64,000 nt of DNA from positions 1-64,000 of the forward strand of contig JAVTVY010018833.1 of the NCBI GenBank assembly GCA_036873755.1, given 5' to 3'. This document shows, piece by piece, positions 56,101 to 64,000 of the stretch. A model generated the notes under the pieces. That model did not search any database and was not told where the DNA came from. It saw only the letters and a program-made list of their open reading frames with translations. The position numbers and the translations under genes were made by a program. Numbering within the stretch: the stretch's first letter is position 1; every line of letters starts with the position of its first letter. This DNA is from Hanleya hanleyi. Its lineage: Eukaryota; Mollusca; Polyplacophora; Lepidopleurida; Hanleyidae.

Positions 56101-59100
56101 ACTAGATAGAGAAAGACAGGTACAGTACGGATGACTAAACCATCAATGTTATATCGCAATTAATGGGTTTTGAATAGACTTGAACAACAATGTATGTCCG
56201 TATATCAGGTACATTCGGAATTTTACTGCTCGTAAAGAGTGCATGGGGCACAAGGAATTTCCCCCGGGACTGCGTCGGGTTTTATTCGTTTCACTCGGAC
56301 TATCAGTTTGTGACTATAGTTAACATGGTGGAGAATGAAGCGCTTGGCCAGTGTCGGATCTCACAACGTGTATCCTGAATAAGAATTTGCATTCTATGAT
56401 AATTTCCCTATTTGAGATGTTCCTTCTATCTAACGGCCACATAGTTTATCCCTTTTCATCACATGACTTAATACGACCATTACATCCCGGCTCTAGGATA
56501 TGTATATCATAAAAATTATAACCACTGGGAATAGTAAGCATTAGGTCAGACATTCAATGTTAAGCATAAAATAATGTCCGCGTCAATAATCGAAAGAACT
56601 GTATCGTATGACAGCAAGCACCAATTCCAAATGTGTATGAAATAAAAATAGTACAAAACCCAAGATGATTTCTTAGAAGTGAGAAGAGAAGAATATAACC
56701 AAGTCGAAGAGTATTCAATGATGTAATAAACATTACTTGCTGTTAAAACCATAATGATGGAAAAGTTATCACATATACATTCTGTCCAGTGACGCTTTGG
56801 ATGCTGAATATATGGTATTGCGCGGGGCAGAATTGGATACAAACTGCAAAGTATAGTACAGGAAAATTCACAGAGTGCCGACCACATGACCACCACAATT
56901 AGAATTAGAAGACCATCTTGGGATGGAAATGTTCAAACATCATACAGTATGGCATTAGTTGAAAGTGATACAATCTAGAAAATATCTCAAGCGAGAGATG
57001 TGACAGAACCACATATAACGGTCGCTTTTCCATCAGATTGGAGCGATATGCAATGGGTGGGGGGAACAGATGACTTGATTGGCTATTACATTATCAATCT
57101 TAAATATTTATATATAATATCGCTGAAGGTGGAGCTAGGGCCCGTTGGTCATGCCATTCAAGATGTCCACATGAACAACCACCATAAAAGCTTGTCTGGG
57201 ATTCAAATCATGACAGGGGTCAGCTTTGGTTCTCAACAATTTAGTATCTATTTTTGGTAGGTTTATGCTGGTGGACTGATAAACCCCCGGGGCCTACCCT
57301 CTGTACATGTCATTTGACAAATAAATGTAATTTTATTGTTTTGGTGAGAAATTTATTGCACGGTCGGACGTCCGGCACTACAAGTTTTCATGCTATTCTT
57401 GCATAACCATTTATTCGATCAGACGCTCTCGATGCTTGTCCATTAACAGAGAAATGAGTTACTTATTTGAGTGATATCACAGATCCCGATCCGCTTAAGC
57501 CGGTGCTAGGGGCCATGTGGTAACTTCATAGTTCCACATGAACACTTGCAATGAATGCGCGTCTGAGGTACCAATGCTTCGTCGTAGAATCCTTCGTATT
57601 CTAGTCTGAATGTGAGGTGCCGAGAGAGGCTTTCCTATGGAGTGATATATTAGGGTTTTAGTCGCCAGATGTCAACTTTTCCCACCTCTTACATATCTCA
57701 CCAATGGTGATGTTTTTAGAAACATGCAGTCAGTATAAGTGTCATATGAATCACAATGTGGTATGATGGGACTCGAACCCACGTCGTCTATGACCTCATA
57801 GACACTCTAAACTACACGTCCACATCGACTCCCACAAATGAGTGATTAAGTGCGGTCATTCGAGTGTTCACCAATCATATTCTTAGCAACACGAGATTAA
57901 AATCCTTCAAGACTGTGAAAAGAGTTCACACATGGAATCGAATGAATATTTGTTCTCAAACGAGAGCTGCCGATGAATACAAATGAGAGAGAGATAGTTA
58001 TGATTTAATGTCGTGTTCAGCAATGAATACAAAATTGGAGCGATATGCAAGAGGTTGGAAAAATTGACGACGTCTGGCGACTAAAAAGCAACCATATGAC
58101 TCTACAGGAAAGAATTCGTAGACACGCAACATTCAGACTCAAGAATACGGAGGAATCTCGGACGTAGCCTTAGTATCTCAGTCGCACTTTTATTGCAGAT
58201 GTTCAAACTATTAAACCTGTGAAACCCGACGTCGTACGGCTTAAATTTCCCACCGAACAAACATCACTGATATTTAAATGTTAGAAGCCAGCAGGTTTGT
58301 TGTTAACCTATCGTCTTCTCCCTCTTCTATAATTGTCCCCGCTATTCCAGAACGCAACAAAATCAAAGTATGAAACTTTCCGCTTTCATAGCTCTCTAGA
58401 TCGAAGTTATTCTGAATCTATTTGCACAATCCTAGATGGAGGCCATCATGGTTAGGTGAAGTGGAATAGGCTGCTAGGAAGTTACTATGGCGAACTTTCC
58501 TTCCTTCTAAGGTGCATGGAAGTAATGTATTTTGCTTCAAATAATTATTCTCTGTCTTTTTTGCCACTTTTAAATGGAAAGGTCGAAAAAAAAGGACAAT
58601 CGTTGAAAGACAATCGATCGAAATATACCTCCCAACAACATGACCTTGTTTCTTTTCATACATGGCCCTTGTCGGCTTCGCAATTTCTCGTGTTGATAGC
58701 CCGATAACGTCGATCGATAGTAACTAGTAACATTTCGAAAAGTTTCACATGCTGGTATCGTAGATTTAGTGCCCCTGTTGGCTTTCTGATTGAACATACG
58801 ATTTAACACGCGATGGGAAATGAAACTCAATGACAGGGACTTCATCTCCGACCAAGATCTTCTACTAAATTTGAATTTCCGCCAGTATTAAACAACTTTT
58901 ATACGTAAGGAAAAAAATGCAGTTACAACACACTCGAATCAATATTAGTAAACGTGCCACTCAGAATGCACGTGGTTTAACCCAGATAGTTAGTTTATTT
59001 TAGACTTGACCCCTATATCTACATTTTACTACATTTCATTCGACATGGTATTACTTTGGACAGTTTTCCTTTCAACAGGTATATCTGTATATACATATCG

Positions 59101-59867
59101 GACAGAAATATGTAGTAAATAAATCATAGAATGGAGAATAAAGTAGATTATTTGGCACTCTAAGATGGGCGTTGGCTCAAAAGTTATATATCGTTTGAAA
59201 GAAGAAATGTAGCATGGTCAGGCACACTGAATCTTCGGGTTAAAGGCATTCAGTGATCAAAAGGATTAACCTTTAAGGAAAGTTCCTGAACGGTAACCAT
59301 TCTATCCTGATCATGCGTGACCGCGTCATTGCTTTAACAACACAAGATACCTTTCAGTATTATTTCATCGCGTTCTCTGTACTCGGACAAATTTTCTCAC
59401 CTCTTGCATATCGCTCCAGCTACTGTGACCGGCGTGTAAAATAAAGATGAAGTTGACAGTTTATGTACTGTAGCGTATATTTAGGCTATGAAGCTGTGTT
59501 CCTGTACATGATGTCTACATTTGTCAGCTTTATTTGTGACTCTTAGTATTAAAATATATAAGATGTTACAAATAACTATGAAGATATCCACGTAAAAGTC
59601 GACCTCACGCTCAGACTATTTTGGACGAAATTTAATAAAAATGAAATTTTCTGGCGACTCACCCCTGTTAATTTCCCATGGTTCTTTTGTCACTTTATTC
59701 CTCACATGCACTGTGACAACTCCCGATTTTCTCTGCCGTCCAAACACTGTCAAAAATAAGCGAATCCTTCGAGTTCTTCTGCCATTGCACAAGCTCTTTG
59801 GTGACAATATCAAAAGTGTGAGTAATAACCACAGGTAAAACAGCATAGAAAAACTTGAAAGCGTCAT
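43865..59867 (-). CDS. Secreted astacin metalloprotease with C-type-lectin-like and kringle domains (8 exons)
   Basis: Eight exons on the minus strand (205, 189, 121, 121, 183, 124, 423 and 266 nt; total 1632 = 544 codons) join without a frame break. Signal peptide (residues ~1-27). Prodomain with a YNGD aspartate-switch motif (77-80) and a furin-like RTKR site (105-108). Astacin domain (~109-305) with HEISHAIGFWHEQ: zinc ligands His200, His204 and His210, Glu201 as base, zinc-site Tyr259. The Met-turn SVMHY reads SVTHY (Thr257). C-type-lectin-like domain (315-455). Kringle with all six Cys (458-543) that ends at the last residue. The fusion suggests an extracellular protease targeted by two binding modules. 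Intermediate 5' exons cannot be excluded, but the phases of exons 1 and 2 match. Introns hold a LINE and PLE pieces. Confidence 0.85.
44773..45195 (-). CDS. Astacin gene exon 7 (C-type-lectin-like domain)
   Basis: It encodes CDLGWQKLRRSCYKFIF, then YCGNLGAKLVSIDSKSEDEF, then VWHDGL, NWSKGHP and YPFICEK. The outer Cys pair (YC and FIC) and the N-terminal pair are present. The inner Cys pair and the EPN/QPD-WND calcium-sugar motifs are absent, so classical calcium-dependent sugar binding is unlikely. Acceptor TTTCTAG and donor GTGAGT. Confidence 0.9.
46104..46227 (-). CDS. Astacin gene exon 6 (end of the protease domain)
   Basis: It encodes KIGQRKGLSTIDIAQLRDMY and RC, the conserved IGQRxGLSxxDIxxxxxLYxC end of astacins, then a short linker. 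Confidence 0.92.
46410..46595 (+). mobile_element. PLE tail fragment
   Basis: Diverged copy of the 3' tail (AAAACTGTTGACCGCTTCTG, then TCTTTGGATTATGG, then GGCTGAATATTGATTGACGG). Confidence 0.75.
48425..49644 (-). mobile_element. 5'-truncated non-LTR retrotransposon (Jockey/CR1-group type reverse transcriptase end)
   Basis: A minus-strand open frame at 48751-49644 encodes LFADDTSTMLSHHNPAALFQ (catalytic FADD), then LSSNKLSLNVTKTKFMLI, FLGVYLSEKLTWTKHI, LLYYSLIFPYLSYCNIVWG and a C-terminal region to a stop at 48751. It is intact over 297 codons, which suggests a fairly young insertion. The 3' end carries an (ATACCA)n-type tail (plus strand TTGGTATTGGTATTGG at 48428-48449). The N-terminal endonuclease and the first RT motifs are missing. 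Confidence 0.85.
50059..50241 (-). CDS. Astacin gene exon 5 (Met-turn region)
   Basis: It begins SRPDRNKYV, as astacins do after HEQ, and contains YDYNSVTHYTERAFTKNGK. The expected Met of the Met-turn is Thr (codon ACA). Tyr after His is kept. Donor GTAAGT. Confidence 0.92.
50492..50612 (-). CDS. Astacin gene exon 4 (zinc site)
   Basis: It encodes CWSFIGRVQGQQKISLGEGC and GTALHEISHAIGFWHEQ. The full HExxHxxGxxHE zinc motif is present, so metal binding should be intact. The donor, GTGCGA, is the weakest of the gene. Confidence 0.93.
50925..51425 (+). mobile_element. PLE 3' end fragment (copy e)
   Basis: It starts within the last RT codons (CAAAGTTTCTCCAATTTGGCG... through GGCGTTACGTTTCGTAAC) and continues with the complete 3' tail, highly similar to 22560-23045. 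It lies in an intron of the astacin gene on the opposite strand. Confidence 0.85.
52050..52170 (-). CDS. Astacin gene exon 3
   Basis: It encodes SRKAIRQAMRHIEDHTCIQF and KDVDYLYFINEPG, the conserved AMxxIxxxTCIxF segment of astacins with its first disulfide Cys. Donor GTAAGT. Confidence 0.9.
53153..53341 (-). CDS. Astacin gene exon 2 (prodomain end, mature N-terminus)
   Basis: It encodes PFYNGDIVLDEDIRTILLGL, then RTKR and the mature start ATVRQKNRLWPRGKVQYDFSKE. LWPxGxVxY is the hallmark of astacin N-termini. Acceptor ATTACAG and donor GTAAGT. Confidence 0.92.
54935..55100 (+). mobile_element. PLE tail fragment
   Basis: Diverged copy with TTCTCTCTTGCAGGAAGCTAG and TATGGAATATGGAATAGGTG. Confidence 0.75.
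57762..57840 (-). repeat. tRNA-like SINE head or tRNA pseudogene
   Basis: On the minus strand, GGGTTCGAGTCCC forms a tRNA T-arm with a perfect B-box, preceded ~45 bases earlier by a degenerate A-box-like GTGTAGTTTAGAGTG. The anticodon arm is replaced by a GTCTATGA/TCATAGAC palindrome and the acceptor stem does not close, so this is not a functional tRNA. Confidence 0.45.
58034..58220 (+). repeat. Dispersed repeat shared with 15868-16070
   Basis: Both copies contain TTGGAGCGATATGCAAGAGG, AATTGACGACGTCTGG, GCAACCATATGACTC and CTCGGACGTAGCCTTAGTAT. No coding content; it probably belongs to a PLE-associated or non-autonomous family. Confidence 0.7.
59663..59867 (-). CDS. Astacin gene exon 1 (signal peptide)
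   Basis: ATG at 59865-59867. The N-terminus MTLSSFSMLFYLWLLLTLL is a strong signal peptide. A basic stretch (GRRTRRIRL) and VVTVHVRNKVTKEPWEINRG follow. Donor GTGAGT; it ends in phase 1, which fits exon 2. Confidence 0.65.
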
Positions 59868-61330
59868 TCTAGAACATGAAATATTTTCAAAACGTAGAAC
59901 TCTCCTATGTTGCTCTAAGACGATAGAACATCAACATTTAAGGTCCCGTCTGGGCGCGGATCTCGTGTCTTTTCCGATGCAAGCGGCTAACTCCACGGCT
60001 CTTCACACTGGCCTAAAATCCCCACCTACAAGTATTTCTTTGTGGTCCTCTCAGCGCATGGTCCATGGGTTTCTCTATAGATGATGAATGACCTGACCGG
60101 GCACAGCTATACTAACATGTAACATGGTCGTTCTGTATGACAATGCATGTATGCAGTGGTTTGACTACCCACATACTATATCAGAGAATCGTGTTCACTC
60201 CTACCTCCATGTAGTGTGTGAATTGATCTGTGGACATTAAGTGACTCTTTTACTAAACGTGTACTCAAATTTTCCCTGCCATTCCTCCATACAGCATGAA
60301 TGGACAGGTAAACCTACTTTACCTCAGTTCGCGTAAGTTCCGTTTGCTGTTGACTGATGATATCCTAGTCTTAGGATAACTATAGTTTTATATAATGTGA
60401 CGAACCTGGGCTGTTATTGTCATGATGATCTGTGTTGACACACACGATTCAGTGAGAAGCTGACAGGAGGCGTGAAGGCTCGGGGGAGAGTAACTCGAGG
60501 AAGTGACTCAAGTCATTCCATGAAACTGAACATTCGATAAGCATTCAGACAGTGAAAAAAAAATTAGGTTCATTTCCGAATGAGATTATTCCTCAATGGC
60601 AATTAGCTAAGTATTTGGAGATCAGGAATACGTGCAAGCGGGGGAGGTTGATCTAGGGGGATTAACTTGTATATGTGGATACAGATGAATGAAACCAAAC
60701 GTCCGGCATACATCAACCGCATCACATGTCTTCCGTAAGTGAACGTGCACCACCTTGAGAGTTAAATATATCAGTGTGTCAAACTGTAGCATCAAATCTA
60801 TAGAGCATCCAGATCGATTTGGTCTATTTCTGGGTTATTTCGTATATCAGGACATGGCTATTCTCCTGATTTTACAGGTGATATCGACATATTATTATTC
60901 AGTCAAGCTTGCTGTTCTTTTTTTTTTGGAACATGGTCAGGGATTTGCTTTTGTTCCGTGACACAAATGGTCACTTCGAATTTTTGGACTTTGTTGCCTC
61001 TCATCCATGTAACTGCTCCTTCATCTTCTAATTTTATCTGCTACAGATATACGTGCCATTTAATTTCCCAATGATCTTCGCTGTGACAGTGACTGCAAAT
61101 CAGGATATTCCCTCCCTTACTACTTCTGATTTGACTTATTGTCTTGCAAGTCCGATACTCCACGCCACGTCGGTAAAATCCCCACAAGGAAAACGTTATA
61201 GAAAGGGGTTTTTCTGTTCCTTCCACTCATACCGATATACTAAAATTGTACTGGACTCCCCAGATGCATACAAACTCCACACATACAAGATAGATTTATA
61301 ATTGGTTCAAGAAGATGTTCAACTAAACTT
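59868..61330. other. Region upstream of the astacin gene, nothing recognised
   Basis: AT-rich with no clear gene. It would hold the astacin promoter (minus strand, just above 59867), but I see no convincing TATA box. Confidence 0.45.
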
Positions 61331-61664
61331 CCAATTTGTTAGCAAGAGCTCTGTAGGTAGTTGAACCGTTTGAGGAATTATTGTGCTGCCATTTCAAGAA
61401 ATTCAGATGTTGAATGCATGTGGATACTTAATAACTGAAAAAAGTTTTACGGAAGAACTAGCTGAAAAGGGCCCATATCGTATAGACATGTATCTATTTG
61501 GGATATCTCGACTCTCTATAACACTATTCTTCATCAAGATCTTATTGAACACCTGAATTATTTCATCACTAACAACGATGTTCAACTAGAGGTTCCGCTT
61601 TGACCCTTGAGTTGCCGCTCCGGCATGAAGCCTATGCTGGTTGTTTTTTTAAGCAAAAACATAC
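61331..61664 (+). mobile_element. PLE fragment, part 1 (copy f), interrupted
   Basis: It corresponds to the N-terminal RT part of copy d (AGGAATTATTGTGCTGCCATTTC, the CATGTGGATACTTAATAAC region, ...GACATGTATCTATTTGGG). It continues at 63772 after the inserted minisatellite element. Confidence 0.7.
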
Positions 61665-63771
61665 GTCTCCCCCAACCTCCCACCTTGCCTTGAGTGGGCA
61701 CATAATTTAAGGGAAAGTGCTATAAAATGAATACAGCAATAAGTATCCTAAACAAAGCTGCGCATCTAAAAATATTAATTACAAAGAGGCGATTTTCATT
61801 GTTGCAGTAATAACCCAGTGAGGAGTCGGGATTTATATAGCAATGAGTGGATTGCCGACATCTACAGCGTCCAACCAATGTGAAATACATGTAATTGTGA
61901 AGCATCAACTATTTTGAAACTGATCACATTATAGGAAAGATGCAAAACATACAAGAGCCACACCTATAGTATACATGCTGTACCGTATAGAAGTTTCATG
62001 CATCTGCCTTCAGTAGTTTCCAAGATCTGGAGTGAACAAAAATTGGACAGACAGATAAGCACATTTTGCATGGACCCACGCAAGCACTAGCTCACACCAA
62101 AACCTAATTAGATCATAAGGCCATTTCAATGAAGCTTCCATCCAAGAGTAGTCCTGTACATACATGTAGCAAAGCTGGACATCAGAAACAGATGGATGCA
62201 CGCAAACAAACCAAAACCTAATCAGATGAGGAGGCCAACATGATAAAGCCGCCATCCAAGTTCAGGAAATTCCATCCAGTAGTTCTTCAGATATTTTACA
62301 GACAAGGCTTGTCTATACATGTACAAATAGACAGACGAACACCAAACACGCGCGCACACCAAAACATAATAAGATGCGGAGGCCATTCCAATAAAGATTC
62401 CATCCAAGTCTGGTGAAGTTCACCAGAGGCCATCACGATGAAGCTTCCATCGAAGTTCAGGGAAATTCCGTCCAGTAGTTCTTCAGATATCTTACAGACA
62501 AGGCCTGTCTATACATGTATATAAGTAGATGGACAGGCAGACAGACAACATACCCAGACGATCGCATGCATGCATACCGAAACCTAATCAGATGAGCCCA
62601 ATGTAATGAAGCTTCCACCCAAGTTTGGCGAAATTCCGTGGGGTAGTTCTCCAGATATGTTGCAGACAAGATCTGTATATACATGACCAATTAGATGGAC
62701 GGACGGACGATGGACATGGATAAATGCACACACACACACCCAAACCTAATCAAATGAGGGGGCTATCCCAATGAACCTTCCATCCAAGTGTGGTGAAATT
62801 CTGTCCAGTAGTTCTTCAGATATCTTGCAGAAAGGGCCTGTATATACATATACATGCACAAGTACATGGACAGACGGACGGGCACCGAACATGGACGAGC
62901 GCACACACAAACTAAAACCTAATCAGATGAGAGGGCTATCCCAATAAAGCTTCCATCCAAGTTTGGTGAACTTCCGTCAAGTAGTTCTCCAGATATCTTG
63001 TAGACAAGGCCTGTATATACATGTACAAGTAGATGAACGGACGGATGGACACTGGACACGGATGAATGCATGCACACATACACCAAAACCTGATCAAATG
63101 AGGGGGCTATTTCAATGAAGCTTCCATCCAAGTTTGGTGAAATTCCATCCAGTAGTTCTCAAGATATCTTGCAGACAAGGCCTGTATATACATGTACAAG
63201 TAGATGGACAGACGGACGGACGGACGGACACCGGACACGGATGAATGCATGCACTCACACCACAACCTAATCAAATGAGGGGGCTATCCCAATGAAACTT
63301 CCATCCCAGTTTGGTGAAATTCCGTCCAGTAGTTCTCAAGATATCTTGCAGACAAGGCATGTATATACATGTACAAGTAGAGGACGGACACCGGACACGG
63401 ATGAATGCACGCACACGCACCAAAACCTAATCAAATGAGGGGGCTATCCCACTGAAGCTTCCATCCAAGTTTGGTGAAATTCTGTCCAGTAGTTCTCAAG
63501 ATATCTTGCAGACAAGGCCTGTATATACATGTACAAGTAGATGGACGGACGGACGGACACCGGACACGGGTGAATGCACGCACACACACCAAAACTTGAT
63601 CAAATGAGGGGGCTATCCCAATGAAGCTTCCATCCAAGTTTGGTGAAATTCCATCCAGTAGTTCTCAAGATATCTTGCAGACAAGGCAAGGGGACGGACA
63701 GACATCCATCCAGACAGACAGACAGACAGCACAAACACTAGATGTCTCCCCCCAACATAGTTGGGGGAGAC
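61665..63771. mobile_element. HINE/pearl-like minisatellite element inserted in a PLE
   Basis: 2,107 bp. It starts GTCTCCCCCAAC (61665-61676) and ends GTTGGGGGAGAC (63760-63771). A terminal hairpin (63744-63771) precedes the right end. The core (about 62060-63690) has roughly ten ~165-175-bp units, and the microsatellites (GACG)n and (GACA)n are embedded. Removing it makes the flanking PLE continuous, so it is a real insertion. No coding sequence remains. Confidence 0.75.
62060..63690. repeat. Minisatellite of ~165-175-bp units
   Basis: Unit words: AACCTAATCAAATGAGGGGGC, TCCATCCAAGTTTGGTGAAA, GTCCAGTAGTTCTCAAGATA, ACAAGGCCTGTATATACATG and a variable ACGGACGG tract. Homogeneity rises towards the right end, where the last five units are nearly identical, and decays to the left. 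Confidence 0.88.
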
Positions 63772-64000
63772 ATAATAAACTATGTTAATGTCAGGCTTTT
63801 CTCGGTTCTACTGCGGAATATTTCTCTGTTAATAGAATTGCCAGAATTTCTCATTAACAATATCTATGTGAGATTCGGAAATACCAACAGCGTATAGGTA
63901 TCCCAATGGATACAAATTATGCACCACATTTGCGAGACTATCTCTTCTCGTATGTACGCCTATATGCAGAAATTATCAAAATATAACCATTACAAAGCCT
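63772..64000 (+). mobile_element. PLE fragment, part 2 (copy f), runs off the window
   Basis: It resumes the reverse transcriptase: TTAATAGAATTGCCAGAATTTC and ...CAGCGTATAGGTATCCCAATG (equivalent to ELLEFL...QQHIGIPM in copy d). Diverged, and cut by the window edge. Confidence 0.75.

Larger units (their letters stand above)
53342..59662. other. First intron of the astacin gene; repeats only
   Basis: It contains PLE-tail fragments (54935-55100, 56545-56650 reversed), a tRNA-like SINE fragment (57762-57840) and a dispersed repeat also found at 15868-16070 (58034-58220). I see no additional exon, but a very short one could be missed. Confidence 0.5.

Noticed and set aside
57762..57840. Functional tRNA gene
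   Set aside because: Good T-arm and B-box, but no closable acceptor stem and a palindromic insert in place of the anticodon arm.

Overview
The window is eukaryotic, metazoan DNA. It holds two multi-exon host genes with GT-AG introns and dense layers of transposable elements. The elements are a Polinton/Maverick, Penelope-like elements (PLEs), Helentron-like elements with minisatellite cores, a PIF/Harbinger element and a non-LTR retrotransposon. The minisatellite elements with ~150-170 bp core units and GACGGACG-type microsatellites resemble the 'pearl'/HINE elements known from bivalves, so a marine invertebrate, possibly a mollusc, is plausible. The species cannot be fixed from the sequence alone.

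Layout. 549-13486: a complete-ended Polinton of 12,926 bp (555-13480). It has 1.7-1.8 kb terminal inverted repeats (TIRs), AG...CT ends and a 6-bp target duplication (GGGGTA). All its genes lie on the plus strand: tail-anchored protein, two paralogous small proteins, integrase, mucin-like membrane protein, packaging ATPase, small basic protein, proline-rich protein, minor capsid, basic virion protein, major capsid and adenain-like protease. Several genes carry frameshifts and no family-B DNA polymerase is present. 17287-35930: seven exons of a UDP-glucose 4-epimerase (GALE)-like gene on the plus strand, lacking the first ~80 codons in this window. Its 14-kb intron holds PLEs, satellites, a Helentron-like element and a 4,943-bp palindromic element (25655-30597). 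The palindrome also has a 6-bp duplication (GTCATT) and AGTAGT...ACTACT ends like the Polinton. 39493-42360: a deleted PIF/Harbinger element. 43865-59867: a minus-strand eight-exon gene for a secreted astacin metalloprotease with C-type-lectin-like and kringle domains (543 residues when spliced). 61331-64000: a PLE interrupted by a second Helentron/HINE-like minisatellite element.

How the parts fit. The Polinton supplies an integrase, and its termini and 6-bp duplication match those of the palindrome, so the palindrome looks like a non-coding element mobilised by a Polinton-type integrase. Both carry arrays of ~155-bp units, each with an NRF1-type TGCGCATGCGC core, and CCAAT and CRE motifs; the Polinton TIRs also carry YY1-type motifs. 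The first part of the Polinton uses one TATA box per gene, usually overlapping the previous stop codon. The capsid genes are packed almost stop-to-start. The two host genes converge tail to tail around the Harbinger insertion. Both have phase-consistent splice sites across all exons, which contrasts with the frameshifted Polinton genes.

Limits: no similarity search or structure prediction was run. Family calls rest on motifs read by eye, and exact repeat boundaries are approximate unless a target duplication is cited.
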